A stretch of 64,000 bases of DNA from Hetaerina americana (GCA_022747635.1 JAKTNV010000010.1:48449958-48513957), one strand, 5' to 3'; positions 1 to 13,396 are shown, counted from the stretch's first letter. Notes: a model not told the origin generated them from the sequence alone. Program-made: numbers and translations.

Positions 1-1404
1 CACATTCTAATATCTTATGCCTTCTAATCTCATGGAATGGTTTTCTGAGACCGAATAACAACTTTCAGTGAATTTTGAGTGCCTCAAACCTGGTTTTTAT
101 CATGGTTGATTGTCTACTCCATTTTTTAGAATGGTGAGGTAAATAGAGGTAATTTTCTTTGTGTTGTTAGCTATTGTGAGCAGACAGACAGTTTCATTAT
201 TGGAACTGCAGATATGAGCATGATATCTCATTTTAAGGTGATATTTGGCTATATGATGAATGTAAAATTGTCATAATTCAACTGACCAATTGCGCATCCA
301 TAACTCACTTGTCATAATAAGTCACTTTCAAGAGTTAAGGCATGGTGTTTATTTTGTTTGCATGAGCTTCTATAATTACAGGCTGAATGCATCCAACCAA
401 AATGCTAGAACAATACTTGAATGTTATGCATGCGCTTCAGTTTTTAATTTCATTATTCAATCCTTAAACCTGAAATTTTTTTATGATGTAGAAAAAGCAT
501 TTTAAACATCAAAATAAATCACATGAAATAAAAGTTATAATTTAAAGATGTAATATGCAAAGTTTCTCCCAGGAGACTTCAAATTAGTGTTAAATTTTAT
601 ATTCATATGCTCCATGCACAATAAAAAATTTAGATCTCAAAGCATTTAGTGAAATAAGATTACTATATTCACTGTTTGGAATGTCCATAGTCACTGCATT
701 AAGGGGCATCCCTCATTAGATGCTCTGGGTTTCTGACCTCACCAGCATTCATCTATCCAAATGAAAAAAATGAGATAATTTTTCAGTCAACTTTTAAATT
801 TATTTCTAAAAAAGTTTCATTAATTAAGGATCAAATAATATGCTGTGGTTTTTCCATAGCAGTCTCATCACGTTAGCCTTTATTTTGTTGGGAGCCACAC
901 TGGGCCATGATAACTCACTCATTGTATTATGAGAACATTTTGGATAAACCTGTCGCTTCCATCAGGTCAAAATTTTGGTAATTGATTGCACCGAGCCCTA
1001 TTAATTACTCATTTTAATCAATACAGTATTGCATTGCTTGAAGCCCAGATGCAATCTCAGTATTTCTTCAGGCCCATAGTGTTAGATATTGCATCTGAGC
1101 CTGATACCTTGAACCATGATCATGCAAATCTCATAAACATGAAATTTTCTTCTACCACTACAAAGAAGAAAATTGTACTTATTAACTAAATTTTAACTTG
1201 AAAATTTAATAAATTAGAAGAAACTTTATCAACACAATGAAACAAGATGTTTCAGAAATGCAATGAGGTGCAACTGAATGGATTGAGTGTGCTCAGAAGA
1301 ATTTCTGGAAGAATGGCAGAACAAATTGGGTAAACTATAGGGAAATACTGCAAATAAGAAATATATGCCCATTAGGAACATTTTGAGACATTATGGATTT
1401 CTAA
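1..1404. other. Anonymous AT-rich, CpG-poor DNA
   Basis: No ORF longer than about 70 codons, no splice-site-bounded exon and no recognised repeat was found. CpG dinucleotides are rare, as in the rest of the first 13.9 kb, so the stretch may be intron or transcribed flank of a methylated gene. That last point is inference. Confidence 0.5.
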
Positions 1405-1625
1405 TCAGGTTGGGTAATCAAGTGGGTAGAGTGATGGTCTAGTGACTGGAGTGTCCCAGTCTAATTCCGGGGTATGCTTCTGGGCGCTCTAACCTTTGCA
1501 CAATCGGTGTGATATTTTGAGTATCAGATCATTCTAGAAAACAATAGATGGCACAGGGAAAGGAGCTGCACCACCTACCTGGATGTGTGAACTTCACATA
1601 CCCTTGGGCTTAGTATTTGGTTAAC
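1405..1625 (+). repeat. tRNA-derived SINE, family A, copy 1
   Basis: A degenerate tRNA-like head (gtgggtagagtgatggtct, then a B-box-like region around ccagtctaattccgg) is followed by the family body: a degraded 'accagatcttcctaggaaacc' core (here atcagatcattctagaaaac), 'cacagggaaaggagctg', 'gatgtgtgaacttcacat' and 'gggcttagtattt'. The same order recurs at 15.8, 33.2 and 52.2 kb on this strand and at 13.2, 23.1 and 25.0 kb on the other. SINEs of this kind are RNA polymerase III transcripts copied by a partner LINE. The copy is diverged and the end is approximate. Confidence 0.75.
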
Positions 1626-1889
1626 TTTGCCCTTATCTATGAAACCAAATTCCTGGTCATTTACTGTGGTAAAAATGGTGAGTGGAAGGACTACAGAAGA
1701 AGGCACCAAATGAAATGCATTAAATTGATAAGTGAAAATATCTCAAGGATCAACCAATTGTTACACCTTACAAAAAGTTTCCAAAGAAAGAATAAAACAA
1801 GATATAATTTTGGGTAGTTTGCCATTTAGTGTAGGTTTTGGATGGACCCAGTTTTAACATTGCTACATATCTTCATTTAACAGGTACAT

Positions 1890-2990
1890 TCTGGCACATT
1901 ACACTTTTAATTGTTGTTCAATTCAGCATTTTTCCCTACCTTTATTCTCTTCAACATGTTTATATTTTTCCTCCCCATACCAAGGCCACCAAACAGCCTC
2001 CCATCTATCACAGCCCTCAACATCCATAACCAGTCAAATAACTGTACAACCACTTTTCCTACTTCCTTTGGATTTATCCCAGCACCTCTTATTCCACCTC
2101 TGTTTTCCTTTCCATTCATGTTAAATTTCCCATCCTTCTACACAATAACACTCTGAAAACCTCCAGTCTACACCTATTGTCTTGCTTCAATGACCATGCT
2201 TCCATGCTGTACAAAATTGCACTCCATGTGAAAGTTTTGATGAGTCTTTTCTAAACATCCTTACTCAATGTTCCTTCCATTAATTTCCCTTTCTTTTTCA
2301 AAAGCTTCTTTGCCAAACTTATTTCTCTTTATGTACCTATTACTTTGACCATCATTGTCCAAAACACTTCCTAGGTAGGTTAACTGTTACATTAGCTCTA
2401 GTTTTTGCCATATATTTGAACATTTAACTAAACATTCCTTTTTCCCGAAATGCCCATAACTTTGTTCTTCTTATGTCAATTCTCATCCCATGCCTACTGC
2501 TTTGACTTTTTGGTGTGTCCAATAATGATTCTAACCCCTTGGCTGACTGACTAACTAAAGATTGATTATCCTCAAACCTCATGGATTGTATTAATTCTGC
2601 CCCGACTTTCATTCCTCTCTTCAGTTTATCCCATTCTTCCGGAATCATTTCTTCCATGTTTACATTGAAAAGCTGGAGTGAACACCGATCTCTTACTCCT
2701 CTATCCCACACTGCCCATCCTGGCTTTCCACCGACCACACATACTTGAGCAGTCTGGGACATGCACTGGTTGCAAATAAGTAAGCAAATAACCTATCCTT
2801 CCAGTATATACCTAACTAAAGTTTCATTTATAAATTTTAAACAATTGACTCTATTATGAGCACCTCAATATCTACAAAACCAACAAATACATTCTGGTTG
2901 TACTCCATATTCCTATTAGAGACCTCATTACTGCATTGGCATTACAAGTACCTCCTTCCCAAAACCAAACTGATCACTCCCTAATTATTT
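1890..2990 (-). mobile_element. RTE-like LINE fragment (RT core to 3' end), decayed
   Basis: Read on the reverse strand this is the second half of a non-LTR retrotransposon. Near 2.96 kb there is a remnant resembling the RT text before the FVDFEKAF motif. A frame at 2424-2762 follows with MSQTAQV, a decayed GxRQGC region (GVRDRCSLQLFN) and RFEDNQSLV in place of the FADD catalytic box. Next comes the C-terminal region (SKDV-KRLIKTF, MEAWSL), then the RTE-type tail. Many stops and shifts break it. It is homologous to the copies at 10-12.9 kb and 20.5-22.1 kb. The 5' part is missing, as is usual for LINEs truncated during target-primed reverse transcription. Catalytic residues are lost, so it is inactive. 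Confidence 0.75.
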
Positions 2991-5434
2991 CTTATTTAAT
3001 TTTCTCTTTGTGGTATCTAGCAATGAATATTTCTTATGTATCTACATATAAGGGTTAATATGAAAATAATATATGAAAAACTTTAATTAATATTTGTATT
3101 ATACAGATATATATATATGCAACATTCTCTTGATTTACAACACTAATTCAAAATTAAATGAGGTAGAAAAACTTGAGTACTTAGCAGTATTAGTTATACT
3201 TATATCTCATACCTTCTTACTTATGCCACATACTACTTTATAGTTATACTCATAAAGTTACTATCAACCAATATTATAGGTTGATTTTCAAACTTTTTCC
3301 TCCTGCAGTATTTTATTCCTCCTTGTCACACAAGCAGAAATTACTTGCAAATGAGCTTATGATATATTCACATATATTTAAACTTTTCTAACATAATTAA
3401 TAATAAAAATCATTCCATCATTCTGAGGTTAGGTAGATTTGTCTACTACTATTCAATTAATGAAATAATTGTAGTTAATATTCATCTTATTTTTTAATAT
3501 TTTTACCATAATTTCATTTGAAGTTCAGGAACTTCATGGCCAGTATTGGGCTTTTGTTAACTATATTTTTGTACACACTTCTCAGGATCTAGTATAGGTT
3601 TTATTCTTTCTTATCACCCATTAACTATGTAGAACTTAATCAAACATGACACAGGAAATATTGGTTCCAACTCATAAAATTTCTTTAAAATAAGTTCTAT
3701 TATTTAAGTTGTAGGCTTTGACAGAGTATTCATAGCACTATGGTGACTTTTGAGTGAGACTGCATATGGACCATTGTGTGAGTAACATTTCTCATGTTAC
3801 AATAAGCATTTAAATAATTATCTTTTTCTCATAATTAACAGGAAGGTTTTCCACACATGAAATGCAGTGTAGCATACGTAGGAGGTCATTACAGTTTCCT
3901 TTCCTCTACTTATTCCTGATTTCCCATAATAGTGTGAATCATCTGTTTTGCCAATGAAACTGTCCTCCATCTCTTCTATGGCCCCTTCTATCCCCTCCTC
4001 TTTCTTCCAATTTTTGCTTCCCCATCCAACGTCCCAACCCAAGAGGGCGTCCACTTCCGCAACATTGGATTAGGCCTCACCTCATGAGATGAGTCAAAAA
4101 ACAATGGAATTGATATACATGAATTCATCTATATTGATTTGTTCACATTTTTAATTTGTTTTTATAATTGGCTTTTTTGATTGACTTAAACATAACGGTT
4201 GTTATATATTGCACTCAATCTTCCCGCTCTTACATGTATGTATATATTTTCATTTTAATTGGTTATTTTCCTCTTTCATTAACATACCAATTAGAAAAAT
4301 GTTTTCTGTTCAAATCCATCAATTACTTTATCATATTGTCATGATGGTTTTATAATTAAAGCTTGCAGGTTAAAAAAAAAGCAATCAGACTGAAGCCAAA
4401 TTGAAATTTTTTACTTAATTTTAGATATTAGAGAGAATATTATACATATTACATATTATTATTTTAGAAGTAGAGATTGAGGTGATGATTTTAGTTGTTA
4501 GCTATGCTTGCTGCATTTTGTTGAAAATACTATTTAATCAATCTCATTATTTAAACTAATTTAATAATTTTCTACAATTTTTTAAGGTTTTCACTAAGGC
4601 AACACAATTTGTTACATTGTAGTTCAAATTTTAAAATGATAAAGAAGTTGTTACATTATATCAGATCGGATTTATTTTAGTATCCAATATGTATTATAGT
4701 TCAAGTTGATATTATTAAAATTTGAAAATAGGTTTGCTATGATTTTCTATTTAAACCTTTTGTCTATTGGTTCTTTCATAATTCTTTTATAAGCTTTGGC
4801 ATGAATAAGTAGTAATTTTTTGTAGCTATACATAATATAGTTAAAGTAAAATCTCAATAAAAACAAAATATTGTGGACTAAATAATCAGGGACAAAGAGA
4901 ATTGATATTCATTGAAATTAATATTAATCTCAAAATGCAAGAAGATGACAGCAATAGTGGGTGATGAACTTTAAGACGAGGAAAGTCTCTCTGATTGTAT
5001 CTATGCTCCAAATGTTTTCCAACATAGACCAAACTTTTTGGCTTATACCACACATATCAGGGTGGATACATTTCAAAAGAGAGATGATTAAACAACCTTC
5101 ATTCTGAATTCAAATTCTCGATCGGTTCATTTTCATGAAAATGAAAGGCAGGTTGATCAAAGTGAGAGGGTACATGTTCCCTGCTTTTGGGAATATTTTT
5201 TGCTTAAATAAAATTTAAAATATATTACTCATCAACTTAAAACTAATTTAGAGCTCCTCCTCCCAGGATCATAAAATTATTCATGAAAATATGTGTTGTG
5301 GCCTATAACTTAGTGCTATTAGTTTCACATTTTGCATGATTTTCAACTCTCTTTGTGAGAGAAAAAGTTATAAAATTATTATTGTTCATATAATACATGA
5401 AAGTGATTGCCCTTTCATCTCCCTCTCCCTGCAG
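2991..5434. other. Anonymous AT-rich DNA, possible intron upstream of the 5.5-kb exon
   Basis: No ORF or repeat family was recognised. CpG is scarce. The stretch ends in a pyrimidine-rich run and CAG at 5411-5434 (tcatctccctctccctgcag), which looks like a 3' splice site, and a second CAG lies at 5495-5497. If the 5.5-kb exon is real, this is the last part of its upstream intron. Confidence 0.35.
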
Positions 5435-5479
5435 TGGTTTTCTGGATATGGTACTGGCGTTGAGAGGTTATTTAATGGC

Positions 5480-6480
5480 ATATCTTATCTTCTACAGCCA
5501 CCACAAGGCCTTTCCCTGGCTTCCTCTTTGATGCTGCAAGGGAGGCAGGCAGCGTCGCGGCCGGGAGCCGAGGGGGTGCCGGGAATGGTCTTGGGAGTGA
5601 GCCCAGCAGCGGAAGTGGTGGGGGGAACGTGGGTGCCGGGATGGGAAGCGGCGGCCGAGCTCTTGGTCTCGACACGAACCTGTTCCCACTAATGGACCTC
5701 TGCACCATCCAGTATCCAGAGGGGGAGGAGCCGCTCCACCTGCTCCCCTCCCTCTCATCCCCAAGTGCCTTCAGCTTCTCATTCGGGAGGCGCGCCCCCC
5801 TGTCCCCGCCTCCCGCTCCCCCCGTCATGATGGTGGCCTGTGGGGGAAGTGGCGCGGGCGGTGGGGCCCCGAGCCCGCGGCAGATCCTGCCCACCGCGAT
5901 TCACCCCATCGGGACGGGGGGAGCAGGAGGGGGGGGTGGAGGAATCGGTGGGAGCCGGCATCGGCCCCACCGTCGCCCAGAAGAGAAGTCGGCCAAGGGG
6001 GGAGCGGAGGAGGGCGGAGGGGGCAGAGGGGGAGCCGCCGGCAGGAGGAAAGGCCCGGAGAGGGACGAAGACAACGACGCGACGGGCACCAATACCCTGA
6101 GTCAGCGGAGGGAGGCAGCGGCGGGGATGGATGGCCCCATGGTAGATTCCCCGAGCGCCATCCAGGTGACAAAGATCCGTCACCCGCGGAGGCACCTGGA
6201 GGGAGGCCACGTGCACCGAGCAAGGGAGGGGAGGAGGCCGGCGGCGGGTCGGGACGGGGCCGCCGGAGAGGACGCGGAGGAGGAGGATGAGGAGGTGAGG
6301 GAGGAGGAGAGGGTGTCGTGGCACGATGCGGATGGGCGGCAGCACGTGAAGCGCAAGGTGGTCGTCCACAAGACGATCGTCTCGCACCGGGATGGCGGCG
6401 GAGTGGGGGACGAGGTGGCGGGGGAAGAGGGAGATAGGTCGATCGCGATGGTGGATCACCACGGGAGATAGGGGGAGTTG
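5480..6480. other. CpG island inside a CpG-poor domain
   Basis: GC and CpG rise abruptly to far above the flanks, for example gcagcgtcgcggccgggagc near 5550. The surrounding 13 kb has only scattered CpGs. The patch coincides with the candidate exon. It could be an unmethylated GC-rich exon or a promoter-type island; the sequence alone does not decide. Confidence 0.7.
5498..6471 (+). CDS. Candidate terminal coding exon, GC-rich, unknown protein
   Basis: A frame of about 324 codons is open from a CAG acceptor (5495-5497, preceded by tatcttatcttctac) to a TAG at 6469-6471. The first in-frame Met is at 5629, so a spliced upstream exon or a start there are both possible. Upstream in this frame the next stop is only about 25 bases before the acceptor. 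The translation starts Gly/Ser-rich, passes a more varied segment (DTNLFPLMDLCTIQYPEGEE), then Gly- and Arg-rich low complexity. It ends in an acidic stretch (EDAEEEDEE) and a basic segment containing WHDADGRQHVKRKVVVHKTI. Third codon positions are mostly G or C, strongest in the last 60 codons, which favours this frame over the open frames on the reverse strand. No signal peptide, membrane segment or known domain was recognised. A second acceptor (CAG, 5432-5434) opens a different 86-codon frame ending at 5692. Because high GC opens all frames, this call is moderate. Confidence 0.5.
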
Positions 6481-6784
6481 TTGTTATGTACTCTTGTAGA
6501 TGGTGTTCTTGAGAAAGACTTGGCATGCTTTACTCTCTTCCAATTGATTTACGTGGTCAGTTCTTGAGTTGGTTGGAGTAAATTATTTTAGCAAGATGGG
6601 AAATTGCAAGCAAATTTCATTTTGCTCTCAACTACAATTCTCATCTTTTCTATCGAGGAAAGGTTTGCAGCGGTGACTTGTATGTCTCCTTTTTTCCTGT
6701 GGCTGGTTAATTCCCAACGAAGTTTGGGCAGGACGTGAGACATAAATGATGAGCTACGGAAAATGGAGCAGATTAATCACCACT

Positions 6785-6790
6785 AATAAA
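6785..6790 (+). terminator. Candidate poly(A) signal AATAAA
   Basis: AATAAA lies 314 bases after the stop of the candidate exon, a reasonable 3' UTR length. AATAAA is common by chance in AT-rich DNA, so this is only positional support. A second one is at 6976-6981. Confidence 0.3.
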
Positions 6791-6975
6791 TGTGCAAAAG
6801 GTATACTGCAGTACAGGAAAGAAGAAGTACCTACTGTAAAACAGAGATGCTATTAAAGAGAAGGGACTCCATATCAGATAGCAGCAATACAGAATTGAGA
6901 ATATATACTATATCACCCAAGAAAGAGTAGGATCAAATCAGTCTTTTTTCCTGAAGGATTGATTTTTGGGAAAGC

Positions 6976-6981
6976 AATAAA
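6976..6981 (+). terminator. Second candidate poly(A) signal AATAAA
   Basis: AATAAA in the context gcaataaagtaataatg, about 500 bases after the stop at 6471. Either this or the 6785 site could end a transcript of the 5.5-kb exon. Confidence 0.25.
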
Positions 6982-9559
6982 GTAATAATGAGGCTAATTA
7001 TAATTTTTCAATGCAAGGATAATTGTTGAAGATCTGTAATTATTTTACTTGTAAAAACATCTCATCCTCTTCAGAAGTGGCAGCAGAAAGAAATGCTCTA
7101 TCATTAGAGTTTTATTATTTATAAGTATTTTTGTTTTGTTGAGAAGCCAAAAATAATGCACTAAAATGTTTACATAATATGACATTCCAATTTTAATGTC
7201 AATTTCAGGGTTACTAGAACCTAATTGGCATCCAGAACAATGTAAGCCACACACACACACACATATATTCATGGATACATGGTCATCAAGCATAATTGAG
7301 AACTTAAGGGAGAGTCAATTCATATGAGTATAGACAGAACAGGAAGTGTACAAACTTCTAAAAATGTGACAAATGTGGGAAAATGGTTGCAAAAGAGTGG
7401 TATCCTAATAGAGTTACTTTTGCCCCAATGAATTCTAAACATATCCTCTAAATCTGGATGTAAATGACAACCAATGTACAGGAACAGGTAATATCAAATA
7501 CTTGTGAAATATTAGCATATATTTGTCATGTTTCTCACTCTATAATGCATTACAGTTGAGCCACCATGGGTTAGAATGTCACAGGTTCCGACGGGTCTGT
7601 ATTTATTTTCTTTTGAAATGGATCTTCTGTCTCAGCCTGGAAGTACCTAATATCTTTTGAATAGGGAAGTATTGTTTTTATCCACCGTTCCAGTGCCAGT
7701 ATTATGGCATGATCAATGACTGAATAAAATATTTCACCAGTTTCATTTTCTGGTTTTTCTATTTGTATTATTATCCTTGGGCCACCTTTATATTGATGGT
7801 ATTACTTGTGTTATTTAATGTTATGCTATTTCACTAACACACCTACCACAAAATACCTTGTAAACTGATTAGAGGTTTTGGTTAAATTCATTGTTAATCT
7901 AATGTGTATATTAAAAAGTTGTAGAAAATAACATGTGAAGCCCTTGAGCTATGGAGCTATTCACACAATTTAACTATGTCTTCAATAATAAATTCTAACT
8001 GATGAAGGAATGTATTAATAGGGTAGCATATCAGTAGAATTGGTAGATTTTAGATGAAATTATCATATCAAACCAAAACTTAAAATACCAAGGATGTCAG
8101 TTTTAACTGTGTAAATATTGTAAATTTATGTTTGTACGTTTTCTATAATAAATGGATATGACATAACACCTTGAGGTAGTCATGTATTTTGACTCCATAG
8201 AGAAGACATAATGCCCCTGTAATATGAATGTATGTTTTAGAATCTGATGGGATGAATATAAAATTATAAGCAAATAAAATGACTGTTAACAAAGGAGAGA
8301 CTACCATCCATCAATGTTTGACACTTTATTTTTCCCTTTAGTGCTTATAGTCCTGTTCTTCTCAGTGATGTAAAGTTATCTATATTGTAGCCTGGAGGAA
8401 GGGAAGGAGATTTTTGCAATTCATACTAAATGGGAAAATTTTTTAAAAGAAATTTTAATGGGAAACTGAAATCAAAATCAACATGGCACTTAGTAAAGAT
8501 AATTGGATAAATAGAAGCCATTAAGGGCTTCTTACCATCATTAGGGGCTTCTATGACAATCAGCCAGGAGATAATTGAGTCTAAAAAATGCAAATCATCA
8601 GTGTGGGCTAGTTTCATTTTAGTAGTGTGACAGAAATTGTCTGGTTTCACCAGCCAAGGAAGTCAAATCTTGCTGTTTAAGCAACTACTGACTGTAATAG
8701 GTTAAATATAGCTCCTTTTTCTGAACAGTCCCAAAATATGACAGTAACTGACAGAAAAAATGTGATCTTGAATCTCCTTAAACAAAAATGTCATACTCAA
8801 GGGCATATAAATATAGATAGGTACCTACTTACACATTCCTTTTGTTTTTGTAGTATATATTTATTCATGCATAGTAGAAGTTAAATTAATGGTGAAAAAA
8901 GTGACTGATTCCTGTCAAATGTCTTGTAAAGTCACTGTAAATTTCTACCTTAATGATCGATGATTCATTCATTGTCATTTTAGGTGACAAGTTGTGCTTG
9001 CAATTACTGCCCATGTATGTTCCGTGTTATGCTTTGCAGGATCATTGTTTATTCTACTAACATAATAGATTACTTCATATTAAGATGGCTATGGTGGTTC
9101 CTCCCCACCGCATCCCTCCTCTTCTTACCTCTTGGTTGGTGGAAGGTCATTTCCTGTGGATGATGTGAGACCATTTTGTTCAAAATAGGCCAAGGTATGT
9201 CTTCAACAAATTTTCAAATTGCATCAAATTCTTGATAACCAACTGCAGTATATTTGTACATAAGATTTTTCTTTCAAAGCAAAATCTGACTGTTTGTTCT
9301 GCTGTAGACAAAAAGATATTAGTAACTCAGTGTTGTATGCAATCATTAGTACCTAGTAGACCAAGGTAAGTACAAGAACATTGGTTTTTCAAGATACTTC
9401 AATTGCAAGGACAAATAGGTGAAATGTGACACTGTAACATAAAGTTTTGGGGCATTAAATTTTTTTCCTATCATTGAAATCTTGGCCATGTAGCTACAGC
9501 TCATTTTTGTACTGATAGGCAAGAGTTAAGATGAACATGAGAAAATTTTCCAAGCCATT
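6982..9559. other. Anonymous CpG-poor DNA with a short (CA)n tract
   Basis: No gene or repeat family was recognised. A (CA)7-type microsatellite lies at 7249-7262. CpG depletion continues past the candidate exon, so if depletion marks transcription, some transcript may run through here. Confidence 0.4.
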
Positions 9560-12500
9560 CACACCACCCTCCCCATGGACTACAAACTTGATGTGGTGAA
9601 AGGCTTGTGCATTCTGATGGCCCCAAGAGCTGTGCTGGCAGGAGAAATGATATTTGTATCCTGGTAGGGCCCCCAATGGCAGATAGATCAAAGGGTAGGA
9701 GCTAGATGAAAGGTGGTTCTTGCAGCACCCATTCCACAATGACGTGGCTGCAGAGAAATATGACCTTGATGGGATGGGCGTTGAGTGATGGTGTCACGTT
9801 AAAAACACTATTGAGGAAGGTAATGGGAATTCATCTCAAGTACTTGTCCCTAGAATTGCATGATGGGTACTATAGAGAAAATGAATCCTGAGAACAACAG
9901 GACTTGGCCATATTGGCCAAGTGTCGTGCCCAGCAGTGGGAGAAACAAGGCTTCTGCAGTCATAATCTCATGAAATTCTTGCAAAGCAAAACTGATAGCA
10001 GAAGCATAGAAGAAACAGAAAAGGACCAGAAGAGTTAGTATAGAAACTTGAAGTATTAGGATAATGTTGAAGGTAGGAAAATTAGAAAATGTAAAGAAAG
10101 AGATAGAAATAATGTTTGAGGGCTCTCCGAGGTGAGATGGAAGTATAGTGATAATTACAGAGAAATATACAGAGGAGTGGAAGAGAATCAGCAAGTGATG
10201 GTAATAATATTGACTAGTTAATGTAGAGCAAGTAACAGATAGAATATTACTGGGAGAAGTAAAATTAGAACTGATGAACTTGGTCATTACTCAGGTATAC
10301 ATGCTACCAAGCAATCATAGGGTTTACAAACAGTTAGAGGATACAATCACAGGTGTTCCTGAAGTGACATATCTGACAGTAAGGATTGGGATGTGAGGCA
10401 AAGGAAGAAATGATGGTGTAGTAGGGGACTATGCTTTAGGAACATGGAATGACCACAGGGTAAAAGCAATGAAGTTCAGCAGGAGGTATGTGTTAATCAT
10501 AACCAACACTTAATTTAGACACCAAAAAATGCATAGGCATAGATGGAAAATACTAGGTGACTCAGAAAGGTATTAGTTAGACAATATTATGGTTAGGTAC
10601 AGATTTAGGAGTAGCATGATCAGCTCACACAATTTCCTGGGAGCAGAGGTAGACTCGAATCACAATTAAGTAATATAAAGTTTAGCATCAGATTCAGAAA
10701 GATAAAGCAGGAAATGAAACATAGAAGCATTAACTGGATTGACAAAGAAGAATTATCAACAGATGGTGGAGAAAATCATGAGTGGGGAAAGGATATGGGT
10801 ATTATAGAGGAAAAATGGGAGCTAATCAAAAAAGGAATATTGAAAGCCACCAGACAAATTATAGGAATAATAGATAAGGAACCAGCAAGATGATTAGACA
10901 ACTATGAATTATTGGACAAGATGATTAGAAAGATAGACAAGAAGAAGATATTGGAGAATTTAAAGGGAATTAGAAAAAAGAAGGTGCAAAGAGAAAAATA
11001 ATGAACTGAGGTAGGGAAGCTAACAGAACAAAATATGCATGGTGGAAGATGCAGGGCAAGGATATGGAAACTTTACAGAGGAAGTTCAAATTGATGTACT
11101 ATGCAGGAAGGTTAAAATACTGTCAGAAAGCAAGAAGAGAAAATATGTATTGACAACCAGAGATAAGTCAGGAAATATATGGCTTAAACAAGAAAACATT
11201 TGAAAGAGAGAGATGGAATATAAAGAACTGTATGGTAAAGAAATGGGGTCAGTAAGGTTAGGCAAAGAAAGAGAATATGACTTTAAAGATAAGGATAGGT
11301 TTAGCCTTGGCTTGCTTAATAGTGGCATAAAAAGTGCAAGGGAATAAAGATCAAATAAAGCAGTCAGGATAGACAATATTCCTGCAAAACTACTTGAATA
11401 TTTACAAAAAGGTGGAATGAATAGTGTTTTTGGACTATTTTGTAGCATTTATGAGAGAGGGAATTGTCCGGAAGACTTTATCAGATCAGTGCCAGTTCCT
11501 ATTCCAAAAAAGGGAAAGGCTACAATATTAAAATATTGTAGCCTTTGGGCTACAGACTGGCTACTGGGCTACAGAACAATGAGTTTAGTTTTGCATGCAG
11601 CTAAAACGGTTCTCAGGATCATCAACATGAGTATGAAGGGGAGGGAAAATTAATATTTAGGCATTGATCAGCTTGGGATCAAGAAGGAGAGAGGCATGTT
11701 GGTGTTGCAGTAATGAGGTCACTAATAGAAAGGAACATAGAATCCAATCAGGATGTATTTGTATGTTTCATAGATTTTGCAAGAATGTTTGATAGGGTGT
11801 ATCGGAAAAAAACTAATGAATAAATTGCAGAAAACAAGAGTAGATTAAAGGGATAGAAGACTTATCCACAAATTGTTCATGTTTCAGACTGCTCAGGTGC
11901 AAGTGGAGGATGGAGAGTCCAGTTGGATAGTGTTAGGAAGAGGAGTAAGAAAAGGATGTCCATTACACCTTTACTGTTCAACAAACGTGTGGAGGAAATG
12001 ATTAAAGAATAGGAATGAAAGACGGAGGGGAATTTGTAAAATCAGTTATGTTTGCTGATGACTAAGCTCTAATTTGTCAGTCGGCCAAGGGGTTGCAAGT
12101 AGTGCTGAGGGAGTCAGAAATTCAGTGTCATAGATATGGGATGAGAATCAACACATGCAAAAAATAAAACAAAGATAATGCGATTTTCCAGAAAGAAAAT
12201 GGCTAAGCTAAACTTTAAAATACGAGGGCCAAAGTTAGAGCAGGTAGAACAGTTCACGAATCTTGAAAGTGTTTTGGATGAAAATGGTCAAAATAGTGAA
12301 TACATAAGAAATCAGATTTGCATTTAGCAGAGTAATTAACCCTAGGAGGAGATTGATGATGGGAACTTTGAATAAGGATGCTTAAGAAAAGGCTCATCAA
12401 AACTTTGATGTAGAGAGCATAGTTTTATACAGCATAGAAACATGGTTGGTCATTGAAGAAGGGTGATGGATGCAGATTGTAGGCTTTTAAAGTATGGGTG

Positions 12501-12895
12501 TGAAGAAGGATGGATGAGATAAGTGAAGCAGACAAAATGGAAAAACAAACAAGGAAATGCTATGGCGGGGGAGAAGAGGAGATTTTTGGGAAAAACCCAA
12601 AGGAGGCTAGAAAGATGGATGCCAAATATTTTGACTGGCAATGGGTTGTTGAAAACTGTAATAGAGTGGAGAATGTTAGGCAAACAAAGAAAAGGCAGGA
12701 ATAGAATAGTGATGTTGGACAGATTGAATAGAGAAGGGAAGAATGCAGAGTTGAAGATAGGCTTATTGTAGAGAATGATGTTTTCCTGTGTTTTGTTAGA
12801 AGAGGCAAGGAAACTGGCATTGTACAATTTGGTAGCTTTAGTCCATTCAAATCCTACCTAAACCAGTGCATTACCAATAATAATAATAATTCCAT
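9560..12895 (+). mobile_element. Near full-length, decayed RTE-like LINE
   Basis: About 3.3 kb in the expected order. A likely 5' UTR (9.56-10.0 kb) leads into an AP-endonuclease remnant near 10.08 kb (LSEVRWKYS-like text, then YREIYRGVEENQQ). Further endonuclease remnants follow at 10.29 kb (QVYMLPSN) and 10.45-10.55 kb (WNDHRVKAMKFS, VLIITNT). The reverse transcriptase starts near 11.33 kb (IYERGNCPEDFIRSVPVPIPKK at 11.44-11.51 kb). It continues with a FVDFEKAF remnant at 11.77 kb and a FADD remnant near 12.05 kb (FADD-like, followed by a stop). The C-terminal domain and 3' UTR end in (TAA)n at about 12.87-12.89 kb. Stops and shifts are frequent. Compared with the 20.5-kb copy, most CpG sites have become TG or CA. 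Inactive. Confidence 0.75.
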
Positions 12896-13159
12896 ACTGG
12901 ATCCAAGCTTCATTCAGTCTATACGTGCAAGTCACATGGGTTCATTGCAGTCACATATCATAGGGATATATTACATTTAAAACTTAGTACATGAGTGCAT
13001 TCCACGTACAATAAGCTCCCTAATGCTCTATTGGTGATCAGTGGAAAACTGAATAAAAGAGATTCATGTACAAGTGAGCCACATTTAACTCAAGTTTCAC
13101 TCGCTGTACTTGAATCATTATTAGACCACAGTAATTAACTTGTAGTTTGGTCTGATAGT

Positions 13160-13396
13160 TGAGGGTGGAGATCACCTGATATCACCTGACCCAATGTCAT
13201 CTGAAATTCAAACATCAGGGTATTGGAGCCAGCGCATTTCCTTGAGCCACCTGTGGTTTCCTAGGAATACCTAAAATCCAAGAAACCACATAGCTTGGCT
13301 GAAGTTGAGGGGATTTAGAGGCATCAACCAGGATCAAACTAGGGTCACTCAGTCAGTAGCCAAACGCTCCTCCCACTGGACTATGATTCCTCGAAT
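13160..13396 (-). repeat. SINE family A, copy 2
   Basis: Reverse-strand copy: tRNA-like head from about 13,396 downward (gtccagtgggaggagcgttt, then a damaged B-box), followed by the body with 'tcctaggaaaccacaggtgg'. It matches the 23.1-kb and 15.8-kb copies in order. Diverged, ends approximate. Confidence 0.7.

Noticed and set aside
5779..6526. Long reverse-strand frames (227 and 233 codons) opposite the 5.5-kb exon
   Set aside because: High GC removes stops in all frames; their translations are Pro/Arg/Ser low complexity, and third-position GC fits the + frame better.
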